Origin: Bacteroidales bacterium UBA5235 | GTDB taxonomy: Bacteria > Bacteroidota > Bacteroidia > Bacteroidales > VadinHA17 | Length of the DNA stretch: 20,858 nt | Direction: 5' to 3' | Assembly (NCBI GenBank): GCA_002409145.1 | Contig: DHUL01000040.1 | Span: 69,461-90,318 of the forward strand | Part shown: one piece after another, positions 1 through 7,265 of the stretch | How the letters are laid out: the number at the start of each line of letters is the position of its first letter | How positions within the stretch are numbered: position 1 is the stretch's first letter | Translations under genes and position numbers: made by a program | Notes under the pieces: model-generated | Database searches by the model: none | Told to the model about the DNA's origin: nothing | Seen by the model: only the letters and a program-made list of their open reading frames with translations

Positions 1-1533
1 CTTAAGATCCTGGCTCAGTCATGGATTGATGCCTACAAGATGGCGAATCCCGGCCGGATTGTATCAATGCTGCCCGGGGAAGAGATCGGGAAGGCTGACA
101 TCAGGATATTTGCAGGAGCCTTAGCAGGTACAGGCGGTGATGAATCAGAATGGAAGATGGTTGTTGCAAGGGATGTAATCGTTCCTGTTATGAGTACTGA
201 CAATCCCTTTTATTCAGCCGTAATATCTAAAGGCATTTCCCCTGAAATGTTTGGTGCGCTTCTCTCCTCCCCTTCAGTTACTTGGGGCAAGCTTCTGGGT
301 ACGGAAAACAATGTCTCCTCAATGGCATACGTAACCGTTGACGATGCCTCTCTCGGTCTCCTTGCTGGCTTTGCAGGCATTGACGCTACGCAGGTCAGTG
401 CCCGTAATTTGTCAGTTTCGGAGATAGCACAGCTTCTCAGAAGTCAGCCTGCCGGCATCGTCTTCTGCAGGCTGTCTGACATAACAGCTTCAGGCGGTAC
501 CGGTTTTGCAGAAAACCTGGGAATAATACCCATTGACATCAACTCCAATGGTCAGTCAGACTATTTTGAGCAGTTTTATGGAGATTTCAACAGCTTCAAC
601 CGGGGTGTATACATCGGCAAATATCCGAAGGAGCTATGCAACAGCATCTTCTGCTCCACACGTTCCAGGCTGGTACCTGAAGCTGCAGCTGATTTCATCC
701 GCTGGATTCTGGCTGACGGTCAGGAGATTGTAGCAGGCGTTGGTCTGACTGCCCTTTCGGGCAGTGAAGGAATGATCAGGAGGGAGATGCTGACACCGGT
801 GACTGAGATGGTGCAGGCAGGCAATGAAAACAAGGCGGGTGTAAGCATCCTGGTCTGGGTATTGGCAGTTATCTCTGTCATCTCACTCTTCGGATTCCTC
901 TTCTACCGTCTCACCAGGGCAGGCAGGGAAAAGATAAGCCATCATGAGGAGGAACCGCTTAAAGCTTTCAGTCCCAAGACATTCGTGACGCCTGCAGGAA
1001 TACTCTTCGATAAAAGCCATACCTGGGCCTTCATGGAAAAAAATGGTACTGTAACAGTCGGCATTGATGACTTCCTTCAGCATGTAACCGGTACCTTGAC
1101 AAGAATCACGATGAAAGCCACGGGTGAAAAGGTACGCAGGGGCGAAAGGATAGCTTCAATCATTCAGAAGGGCAAGCAGCTTGACATCCTATCACCCGTA
1201 AGCGGAACTGTGGTCTCACGCAATGAGACTCTCGCAAACAATTCTGAGCTTCTTCACAGGGGCCCCTACTCGGAAGGATGGATGTACGGCATCGAACCTG
1301 ACAACTGGTTGAATGAATCACGCCTGATGGCTGCAGCAGACAAATTTGCAGATCAGCTCCGTGAAGAATTTGCCCATATACGCGATTTCCTTGCCACTGT
1401 TGCGGGAATAAATGACCTGAGATTAGCCCACGTAGTGCTGCAGGACGGCGGAGAACTGAAGGAAGGTCTCCTTGAGGAGTTCGGGCCTGAAGTCTGGGAG
1501 GAGTTTCAGATCAGATTCATCAACAGGTCCTGA
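1..1533 (+). CDS. Membrane-anchored PstS-like binding protein fused to a degenerate GcvH-like domain (5' end outside window)
   Basis: The frame is open from base 1, so the gene starts upstream. The ATG at 40 is only the first one visible; residue numbers here count from it. Residues 1 to about 255 resemble the second half of a PstS/periplasmic binding fold: an isolated NRGVYIGKYP stretch, then a C-terminal FIRWILADGQ helix as in phosphate-type binding proteins. One transmembrane helix follows (about 268-291). Basic residues after it (YRLTRAGREK) suggest that the rest is cytoplasmic. Residues about 315-435 match the glycine cleavage H protein fold: SPVSGTVVSRNE, then PYSEGWMYGIEPDNW. In GcvH the lipoyl lysine lies eight residues before the PVSG proline; here that position is G378, flanked by K377 and K379. 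Lipoylation is therefore doubtful. The gene sits 129 bp before a haem-type sensor kinase and probably belongs to the same signalling locus. The ligand is unknown. Confidence 0.75.
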   Translation, partial: LKILAQSWIDAYKMANPGRIVSMLPGEEIGKADIRIFAGALAGTGGDESEWKMVVARDVIVPVMSTDNPFYSAVISKGISPEMFGALLSSPSVTWGKLLGTENNVSSMAYVTVDDASLGLLAGFAGIDATQVSARNLSVSEIAQLLRSQPAGIVFCRLSDITASGGTGFAENLGIIPIDINSNGQSDYFEQFYGDFNSFNRGVYIGKYPKELCNSIFCSTRSRLVPEAAADFIRWILADGQEIVAGVGLTALSGSEGMIRREMLTPVTEMVQAGNENKAGVSILVWVLAVISVISLFGFLFYRLTRAGREKISHHEEEPLKAFSPKTFVTPAGILFDKSHTWAFMEKNGTVTVGIDDFLQHVTGTLTRITMKATGEKVRRGERIASIIQKGKQLDILSPVSGTVVSRNETLANNSELLHRGPYSEGWMYGIEPDNWLNESRLMAAADKFADQLREEFAHIRDFLATVAGINDLRLAHVVLQDGGELKEGLLEEFGPEVWEEFQIRFINRS

Positions 1534-1599
1534 AAAGTGCATCCTCACTTGTCCTGAATAGTTTAATTTCGTATTTTGTAGAAAATTTAAACACAATAT

Positions 1600-1630
1600 G
1601 TGATCGTCCACGTCTGTCGTGGGCGTTCAC
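1600..1630 (+). terminator. Strong hairpin between the PstS/GcvH-like gene and the sensor kinase
   Basis: Bases 1600-1612 pair with 1618-1630 in a 13-bp stem with a 5-base loop (tctgt). There is one mismatch and one G-U pair, as seen by comparing the two arms. The tract after it (attagtttgtttt) is T-rich but broken. It could be an intrinsic terminator that lowers read-through into the kinase gene, or a leader structure just upstream of the kinase ribosome binding site. The sequence alone does not decide between these. Confidence 0.45.
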
Positions 1631-1653
1631 ATTAGTTTGTTTTGCACCCAACA

Positions 1654-1658
1654 AGGAG
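1654..1658 (+). promoter_or_regulatory. Ribosome binding site fixing the kinase start
   Basis: AGGAG stands 4 bases before the ATG at 1663. Seven codons upstream is a TTG (1642) that keeps the frame open but has no such site. The ATG at 1663 is therefore the better start. Clear Shine-Dalgarno sequences are uncommon in this window, which makes this one informative. Confidence 0.7.
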
Positions 1659-1662
1659 AAAA

Positions 1663-3333
1663 ATGGCTAAACCAGGAAATGCTGATAACCCGGGGGAATC
1701 TCTGAGGGAAAAGATGCGCAGGTATTTCAGATTCAGATCAACCATATACGGCAGGGTTGTGACCATAATCACCCTCGCGGCAATTGTATTGTTCATTTCG
1801 TTCAGTGCAATCTTCCGAACGGTGTATGTTAACTATTTCAACACTGTCCTGAAACAGAACGGCAATAATGTGGGTGCAATAGTAGAGGGCTCCCTTTACA
1901 CGTCGATGCTGGAAAACGACAAGAGCACTCTTCATGGTACTCTTGACATCATCAACACCATGCCCGGGATAGATGACGTGAACCTCTATGACCAGAATGA
2001 CAACCTGGCCTATTCGTCATTTGCTGCTGACGCCCGTAACCATAGCAATCCTGACTGTATTTCGTGCCATACTGACCTCGGACAGATGTTTTCCAGGAAT
2101 GAAAGGAGCTACATGATCATCGATGCAGAGAGTGACTGTGCAATGAATCCCAACAGGCCAGGAGAGAGGCATATGCTTATACGCAGGCCTATTCTCAACG
2201 AGCTGTCATGTTATACTGCCGCATGCCATGCTCACAGCAGGGATGACGAAGTTCTCGGGTCTCTGATCATAAGGATGCCCCTCCGCGATCTTGACAGTGC
2301 ACTGAGTAAATCTTCTGTACAATTCCTCCTGGTGGCGCTCCTAATTTCCGGAATTATTGTAATGATCCTCATCTGGTTCACCAGCAGGAGGATTAAGGCG
2401 CCGCTTCTTGGTATCATCAAAGCCAGCGAGGCTGTATCGCAGGGTGAAGTGAACACAAGGCTCGATATAAAGCCCAACCTTCTGGATGACATGAAGATGG
2501 TCTCTATGGCCTTCAACAACATGCTCGATCATATTGACAATGCAACAAGAGAGCTGGAAAACTGGTCAAAACAGCTCGAATACAAGGTTCAGAAAAAGTC
2601 AGAAGAGCTTTCTGAGGCACATAACGAGCTTATGAATGTCGAGCGTATCGCGTCTCTGGGCAAGCTGTCAGCCTCCGTTGCACATGAGATCAATAATCCG
2701 CTTTCGGGCATACTGATCTACACCAAACTGGTACACAAGCAGATAGACAGCCATGAACTGACCGAGGCAAAGAAGCAGAATATTCTTCGCCAGCTTAAGC
2801 TGATTGAGGCTGAGACCAAAAGGTGCGGTGATATTGTGAAGGGATTGCTTGACTTTTCACGCAAGGACCAGGAAGACTTCGAGGATGTGCATCTGAATAA
2901 AATAGTCGAGGGTACCTATGAACTTATGCTGCATCACGTGAAGATCTCAAATATAAGGTTCAATGTCCTGACAGAGGCAAAGGCTGACCTGGTACGATGC
3001 AGTGCAAATCAGATCAAGCAGGCCTGTGTTGCCCTTCTGGTCAACGCCTCGGAGGCTGTCGCCGAAAACGGGGAGATTTCCATCCGGACAAGGAACAGTG
3101 GCAGCACTACGGTTCGCATTGAAATATCCGACAACGGATCTGGCATTGCCCCTGAAGACGTGCCACATATCTTCGAACCTTTCTTCACCACCAAGCAGGA
3201 TACTTCCGGCATTGGCCTTGGACTTTCAATAGTTCATGGCATTGTTCAGAACCACAACGGAAAGATCGAGGTTGATTCTGTGGTGGGCAGGGGAACCACT
3301 ATCTCGATAATTTTACCATTGAAAACAGAATAA
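1663..3333 (+). CDS. Sensor histidine kinase with periplasmic haem-c-type motifs
   Basis: This is a membrane histidine kinase of 556 residues, probable partner of the next gene. In order: a basic N-terminus; TM1 at about 31-52; a periplasmic sensor region; TM2 at about 220-240; a HAMP domain; a coiled coil; and the kinase core. The H-box is VAHEINNP with H341. The ATPase core has an N box (LLVNASEAV), DNGSGI from D490, FEPFFTTK, and GIGLGLS. The periplasmic region contains CISCH (C132, C135, H136) and CYTAACH (C183, C188, H189). These are a canonical CxxCH and a CX4CH haem-c attachment motif, a spacing known in multihaem cytochromes and in related sensor kinases. I infer sensing of redox state or a small gas. 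It lies 10 bp before the regulator gene, so the two are probably co-transcribed. The signal itself is not shown by the sequence. Confidence 0.9.
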   Translation: MAKPGNADNPGESLREKMRRYFRFRSTIYGRVVTIITLAAIVLFISFSAIFRTVYVNYFNTVLKQNGNNVGAIVEGSLYTSMLENDKSTLHGTLDIINTMPGIDDVNLYDQNDNLAYSSFAADARNHSNPDCISCHTDLGQMFSRNERSYMIIDAESDCAMNPNRPGERHMLIRRPILNELSCYTAACHAHSRDDEVLGSLIIRMPLRDLDSALSKSSVQFLLVALLISGIIVMILIWFTSRRIKAPLLGIIKASEAVSQGEVNTRLDIKPNLLDDMKMVSMAFNNMLDHIDNATRELENWSKQLEYKVQKKSEELSEAHNELMNVERIASLGKLSASVAHEINNPLSGILIYTKLVHKQIDSHELTEAKKQNILRQLKLIEAETKRCGDIVKGLLDFSRKDQEDFEDVHLNKIVEGTYELMLHHVKISNIRFNVLTEAKADLVRCSANQIKQACVALLVNASEAVAENGEISIRTRNSGSTTVRIEISDNGSGIAPEDVPHIFEPFFTTKQDTSGIGLGLSIVHGIVQNHNGKIEVDSVVGRGTTISIILPLKTE

Positions 3334-3343
3334 ACAATTATGT

Positions 3344-4684
3344 ATGGCAGATAAAATTTCTATTCTGATTGTCGACGACGAGGACTCTGTAAGGGATTCA
3401 CTTCTTAACTGGTTCATGGAGGATGGTTACGAGGTGGAAGCCGCCGATAATGCAAAAAAAGCACTGCAGCTTCTTGAAGAGAAGAATTTCAATATAATCC
3501 TGGCTGACATCAAGATGCCGGGAATGGACGGGCTTGAACTGCACAGGAGGATCAGGTCGCTGAACCGCGAGACCATTGTAATAATAATGACAGCTTTTGC
3601 TTCTGTGGAGACTGCAGTACAGGCCCTTAAAGACGGCGCTTATGACTATGTGACAAAGCCGTTTGACCCTGATGATCTTTCACATCTCATCCGCAATGCA
3701 GCAAACCAGGTGGCGCTAAAAAACGAGAATGAGGCACTTAAGGAGAGGGTTACCACCCTGGAGGAGGTTGATGACCTGATCGGCCACAGCGGAGCTATAG
3801 TCAATGTCTTGCAGCAGATAGAGAGTGTAGCCCAGTCAAATGCCTCAGTCATTGTCACAGGTGAGAGCGGAACAGGCAAGGAATTGGTGGCCAGAGCCAT
3901 ACACGCCAACTCTTCCAGAAGATACTTCCCCCTGATAAGTGTCCATTGTGGTGCCCTGACTGAAAGTCTCCTTGAAAGTGAGCTTTTCGGTCACGAGAAA
4001 GGTGCATTCACAGGCGCCACATTCAACCGCAAGGGACGATTCGAGATGGCTGACGGTGGAACGATCTTCCTTGATGAGATTGCCACAATTTCGCCGAAGA
4101 TGCAGATAGAGCTGCTCCGTGTGCTTGAGACGAAGAGTTTTGTCAGGGTGGGCGGCAACAGGGAGATTTCTTCTGACTTCAGGGTCATATGCGCAACCAA
4201 CCGGGACCTGGCAGCAATGGTCAAAAACGGAACATTCCGTGAGGACCTCTATTACCGGCTCAATGTGGTTAACATTAACATCCCGCCCCTGCGTGAGAGA
4301 ACTGAAGACATCCCGCTGCTGGTCAATCATTTCATCAGGAAATACTGCACTTCCATGAGCCGTGACATCATCACAATTGAGCCGGCAGCGCTGAAACACC
4401 TTGAAAAATTTGAATTTCCGGGCAATGTCAGAGAGCTGGAGAACATGATTGAACGCGCCATTGTCATTGGCAACGGCAGGGAGATAAGGCTGAAGGATCT
4501 GCCGCTTGGAGCGGAGATAGCGGAGAGTGCCGTGGAGAGCCTTGATGAACTGGAAAAGAGACACATAGAGCAAATACTTCTGAAATACAACTGGAACATA
4601 TCCCGATCAGCAAGGGCGCTCAGTGTTGACAGGGTGACTCTTTATAACAAAATCAAAAAATATGACCTGAGACAGAGGGAGTAA
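3344..4684 (+). CDS. Sigma-54-dependent NtrC-family response regulator
   Basis: This 446-residue activator has the full NtrC/AtoC architecture. The receiver domain (1 to about 120) has acidic residues D11 and D12 and phospho-acceptor D55 in LADIKMPGMDG. The AAA+ domain has Walker A GESGTGKE (173-180), the sigma-54 contact loop GAFTGA (220-225), Walker B GGTIFLDE with D244 and E245, and a FREDLYYRLN region. A Fis-type helix-turn-helix lies at about 405-446 (NISRSARALSVDRVTLYNKI). All catalytic motifs are intact. It is the evident cognate regulator of the haem-type kinase 10 bp upstream and should drive transcription from -24/-12 promoters. I found no convincing TGGCAC-N5-TTGC site in the window, so its targets may lie elsewhere, for example upstream of the truncated first gene. 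Confidence 0.95.
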   Translation: MADKISILIVDDEDSVRDSLLNWFMEDGYEVEAADNAKKALQLLEEKNFNIILADIKMPGMDGLELHRRIRSLNRETIVIIMTAFASVETAVQALKDGAYDYVTKPFDPDDLSHLIRNAANQVALKNENEALKERVTTLEEVDDLIGHSGAIVNVLQQIESVAQSNASVIVTGESGTGKELVARAIHANSSRRYFPLISVHCGALTESLLESELFGHEKGAFTGATFNRKGRFEMADGGTIFLDEIATISPKMQIELLRVLETKSFVRVGGNREISSDFRVICATNRDLAAMVKNGTFREDLYYRLNVVNINIPPLRERTEDIPLLVNHFIRKYCTSMSRDIITIEPAALKHLEKFEFPGNVRELENMIERAIVIGNGREIRLKDLPLGAEIAESAVESLDELEKRHIEQILLKYNWNISRSARALSVDRVTLYNKIKKYDLRQRE

Positions 4685-4704
4685 CTGTCACTGATCCCTG
4701 CCCA

Positions 4705-5262
4705 TTGGAAGATAAAAAGATCATATTACTTTCCTGCGGTTACTTTGACAGGGCGTTCCTGAAACAGGTCTCCGGTGCAGTGGAAGATGAATACAGGTAC
4801 CAGGTTGTAACTGAGGAGTGTCATCTTGATCTCAGCCCCTTTTACAATCCGGCCCGCAGGCAATATGATGGTGACAGGCTGCTGAACCAGGTTACCGCCT
4901 GCACCGGTACGGAATACTTAAAACTTATCGGGCTTTTCAGGGTTGACCTTTATATCCCCATACTTACCTACATTTTCGGACAGGCAATCCTGGGCCGGCA
5001 GACAGCCATAGCTTCCGTCTACCGTCTCCGTAATGAACTGTACGGTCTGAAACAGGATGATGAGCTTCTCCTGTCAAGAACCATTAAGGAAGTAATCCAT
5101 GAGCTTGGGCATACCTTCGGGCTCGTCCACTGCCACAATCTCAGTTGTGTGATGCGCTCCAGCACATATGCCGAGGAGATTGACCTCAAAGGTGCAGCCC
5201 TGTGTCCCTCCTGCCGGTCATTACTCTCCGGAAGCCTTATTTTGCCAAGAAACCAAACATGA
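4705..5262 (+). CDS. amzA: Archaemetzincin-type zinc metalloprotease
   Basis: The 185-residue product carries the archaemetzincin signature. H132-E-x-x-H136-x-x-G139-x-x-H142 is followed by C143, C148 and M150 (the Met-turn), then CPSC (C167, C170). The first three histidines bind the catalytic zinc; the four cysteines form a second zinc site in this family. Family members are small cytosolic metalloproteases of poorly known substrate, common in archaea and scattered in bacteria. No signal peptide is visible. The start is an inferred TTG at 4705, because no ATG or GTG in frame lies between the previous stop and the conserved KIILLSCG strand. The 20-bp gap after the sigma-54 regulator suggests the same operon. 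The 3' end overlaps the convergent secreted-protein gene by 26 bp. Confidence 0.88.
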   Translation: MEDKKIILLSCGYFDRAFLKQVSGAVEDEYRYQVVTEECHLDLSPFYNPARRQYDGDRLLNQVTACTGTEYLKLIGLFRVDLYIPILTYIFGQAILGRQTAIASVYRLRNELYGLKQDDELLLSRTIKEVIHELGHTFGLVHCHNLSCVMRSSTYAEEIDLKGAALCPSCRSLLSGSLILPRNQT

Positions 5263-5680
5263 TCGCCACACAACCGCTGACCGGAAGCTGCTCTCTCGTG
5301 CTGAAGGCAGTCACCTTCACTACCACTTTCAGCTGCTGGCTTGACTCAAGCCTGAAGTCCCATATTTTGGCTAAACCCTGTTCCTTGTTGGAATATAACA
5401 CTTTGCCGGTGGCATCATAGACGGTAAACTCCACCGGAGGCATGCCGTCAGCCGAACAAATGGCAAGCCTGTACTCCAGATCCGAGTAGAATGTCTTATA
5501 GAGTTCGGCCTCTTCACCTTCAACCAGGACGGCTGCATGGTAATTGCCATCATGAAGGTAGGCTCCCAGTTCCTTCTTGCAGATCGACTTGGCAAAGCCT
5601 TTGCACTGTGCGGCAGCTTCCCCGGGAACAAGGAGGGAAAGGAGTACCGTAACCAGTAAAGTCTGTATAAGCTGTCTCAT
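5237..5680 (-). CDS. Small secreted protein of unknown function
   Basis: The 147-residue product begins with a typical signal peptide: basic MRQ, a leucine-rich core, and probable cleavage after AAA24 before QCKGF. The mature part is about 120 residues with four cysteines (two in QCKGFAKSIC, one in AICSAD, one in SGCVAI). These could form disulfides in the periplasm. The alternating hydrophobic pattern (VEFTVYDATGKVLY, WDFRLESSQQLKVVVKV) suggests a small beta-sandwich. It resembles a conserved Bacteroidota family I recognise only as hypothetical. It starts 6 bp after the lipoprotein gene and is very probably co-transcribed with it. Its tail overlaps amzA on the other strand by 26 bp. Confidence 0.75.
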   Translation of the reverse strand: MRQLIQTLLVTVLLSLLVPGEAAAQCKGFAKSICKKELGAYLHDGNYHAAVLVEGEEAELYKTFYSDLEYRLAICSADGMPPVEFTVYDATGKVLYSNKEQGLAKIWDFRLESSQQLKVVVKVTAFSTREQLPVSGCVAIMFGFLAK

Positions 5681-5686
5681 CGGTAT

Positions 5687-6607
5687 CTATTTTACATATG
5701 TGTCTCTGATATCTGCCACCTTATCCCTGATTGCCAGAAAAGTTTCCTGCTTCATCTCCGATTTTGCCGCTCCGGTGATCTCCGTCATGCCTGTCTTTTC
5801 ATCGTATTGGGCAGTTGAGGGTGTGGCTGACCGTTCAATCTTGTCGAAGATGCCTTTCAGTTCATGCATGGGTCCGAGGAGTTCCCGAATTGCTGTGTTG
5901 TCTGTATAGGTTTCCAGAAGGCGTATCATATCATCAACTGACATCTTCTGGTCAGCAATGGTTTCCACCAGCTTGTTGCCCTTGTAGTTCTTCATGTCAA
6001 CCATACTGGTTGAAATATACAGCCCTTCGATAAAGCCTCCGGCAATAATTGTTGCTGCCACAGCATGCTGTTGGTCATCCTCAAGGTAAGCCTGCGAATT
6101 AAGAAATGTCTCAGAGACAATTTCCATGATCACGTCACGGTTGTTAATATTCTGCTCCAGGCGCTCAACGGTGCTTTCATCGATGGCGTCGAGGATGCCC
6201 AGGCCTGTGGCCATATCCTCAGCTGCTTCCATATAATTTACCAGCAATGAGGTTTCATCATACATGCTAGCAAAACTGAGGTCACAGACATATGTACCCA
6301 GGTTTAGCGCCATGCTCTTGCTTGAGGTGTAGTTGCTTTTGTTCTCAACGGGATTCAGCAGTGTTGCATCAAACTTTGCCCCTGCTTCCTTTATCAGCTG
6401 AGCCACCTCAAGTGGTGTGGGCAGTGCATTGAATACCTTCTCGGCACTCTTTATCTGCTCCATCGTCTGCTCATCAGGACTGACGGTTTCCTCCTGGTTC
6501 CTGTTCGCCTCACCCCTGGTTTTTCCCTTGCATGAGGTGGCAGCCAGGCAGAATGCCAGAGCGCTTACGCCCAGAATCAGTGGCAGAATCTTAAGCTTAC
6601 TGTTCAT
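5687..6607 (-). CDS. Lipoprotein of unknown function
   Basis: This 306-residue protein starts with a lipoprotein signal (LAATSC, lipid-bearing C26 expected) followed by a charged linker rich in E and N. The two residues after the cysteine are K and G rather than acidic, so the usual Bacteroidota surface-export signal is not evident and a periplasmic-facing location is more likely. The mature part is predicted mostly helical, with recurring segments such as PTPLEVAQLIKEAGAKFDA and TIIAGGFIEGLYIST. It resembles a widespread, uncharacterised Bacteroidota lipoprotein family. It heads a two-gene unit with the secreted protein 6 bp downstream. I see no clear TAnnTTTG box on this strand in the 115-bp divergent gap. 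Confidence 0.75.
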   Translation of the reverse strand: MNSKLKILPLILGVSALAFCLAATSCKGKTRGEANRNQEETVSPDEQTMEQIKSAEKVFNALPTPLEVAQLIKEAGAKFDATLLNPVENKSNYTSSKSMALNLGTYVCDLSFASMYDETSLLVNYMEAAEDMATGLGILDAIDESTVERLEQNINNRDVIMEIVSETFLNSQAYLEDDQQHAVAATIIAGGFIEGLYISTSMVDMKNYKGNKLVETIADQKMSVDDMIRLLETYTDNTAIRELLGPMHELKGIFDKIERSATPSTAQYDEKTGMTEITGAAKSEMKQETFLAIRDKVADIRDTYVK

Positions 6608-6672
6608 AGTATTTGTGGTTTATGATTTCAAAGGCCTTCTCCAGACCAATTTACACTTTTTTAATAAACGAA

Positions 6673-6706
6673 TTTGGCATGAACTTATTATTTAGCCATA
6701 AATTTG
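6673..6706 (+). promoter_or_regulatory. Bacteroidota-type promoter for the HEAT-like gene
   Basis: A TTTG box at 6673-6676 and TAAATTTG at 6699-6706 match the Bacteroidota -33/-7 consensus (TTTG and TAnnTTTG), separated by 22 bases. Transcription would start near 6712, leaving about ten bases before the ATG at 6723. No Shine-Dalgarno is present, as is common in this phylum. Confidence 0.5.
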
Positions 6707-6722
6707 TTCCAAAGCAAACCCG

Positions 6723-7238
6723 ATGGAAAGATCAGAAAAGAAACTGGCCGAACTTGGAAGGATACTCGAAAACGGCACCGGAAGAGAGATAAATGACCGT
6801 ATCAGATTGCTACGCACCGAAGTACCTTTCGGGGGCGCACTGAAGTTGCTTGCACTGTTTTATGATAAGACCATGGACCACAACCTCAGAGCAGCAATAA
6901 CGGGTCTGTTCAATGATATGAAAGAGAACTCGGCCATGGCCGAAGTGATTGACTCGGTCAAAGCAGTAAGAAAACCGGATTCCAGGGCAATGCTTATCTC
7001 ATCATGCTGGCAGTCAGGACTCGATTATTCTCAATTTGCAATACCGCTGACCGAATATTTTGTATCAGGTGATTACATGACCTCGCTGGAGTGTTTCACG
7101 GTTCTCGAAACATGCGCCGCATCCATAAGCGACGGTGACCGCGCCAGGATAATCATCACCCTGCAGGAAAAGAAAGAATCATGGGAAACACCAAAACAGA
7201 AACTGGCCGGTGAGCTTATCTCACTGCTGAAAGGCTGA
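6723..7238 (+). CDS. Small all-helical HEAT-like protein
   Basis: The 171-residue cytosolic protein has no signal peptide or membrane segment. It is built of paired amphipathic helices: an IRLLRTEVPFGGALKLLALF pair, a LRAAITGLFNDMKE pair, and SSCWQSGLDYSQFAIPLTEY. This spacing is typical of HEAT/ARM-like repeats, which serve as binding scaffolds. The SCWQSGLDY segment is recognisable from conserved Bacteroidota hypothetical proteins. It appears to be a single-gene unit with its own promoter, facing the DHOD-like gene at its 3' end across a 27-bp gap. The function is unknown. Confidence 0.7.
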   Translation: MERSEKKLAELGRILENGTGREINDRIRLLRTEVPFGGALKLLALFYDKTMDHNLRAAITGLFNDMKENSAMAEVIDSVKAVRKPDSRAMLISSCWQSGLDYSQFAIPLTEYFVSGDYMTSLECFTVLETCAASISDGDRARIIITLQEKKESWETPKQKLAGELISLLKG

Positions 7239-7265
7239 GGCATCACAAACCAGCAGAACTGCTTC

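Noticed and set aside
3845..4573. A 242-codon open frame on the minus strand
   Set aside because: It lies wholly inside the intact sigma-54 regulator gene on the other strand, has no recognisable domain, and arises from codon bias.
7239..7265. Terminator between the convergent HEAT-like and DHOD-like genes
   Set aside because: The only inverted repeat (AGCAG, CTGCT) has a 2-base loop and no T run.
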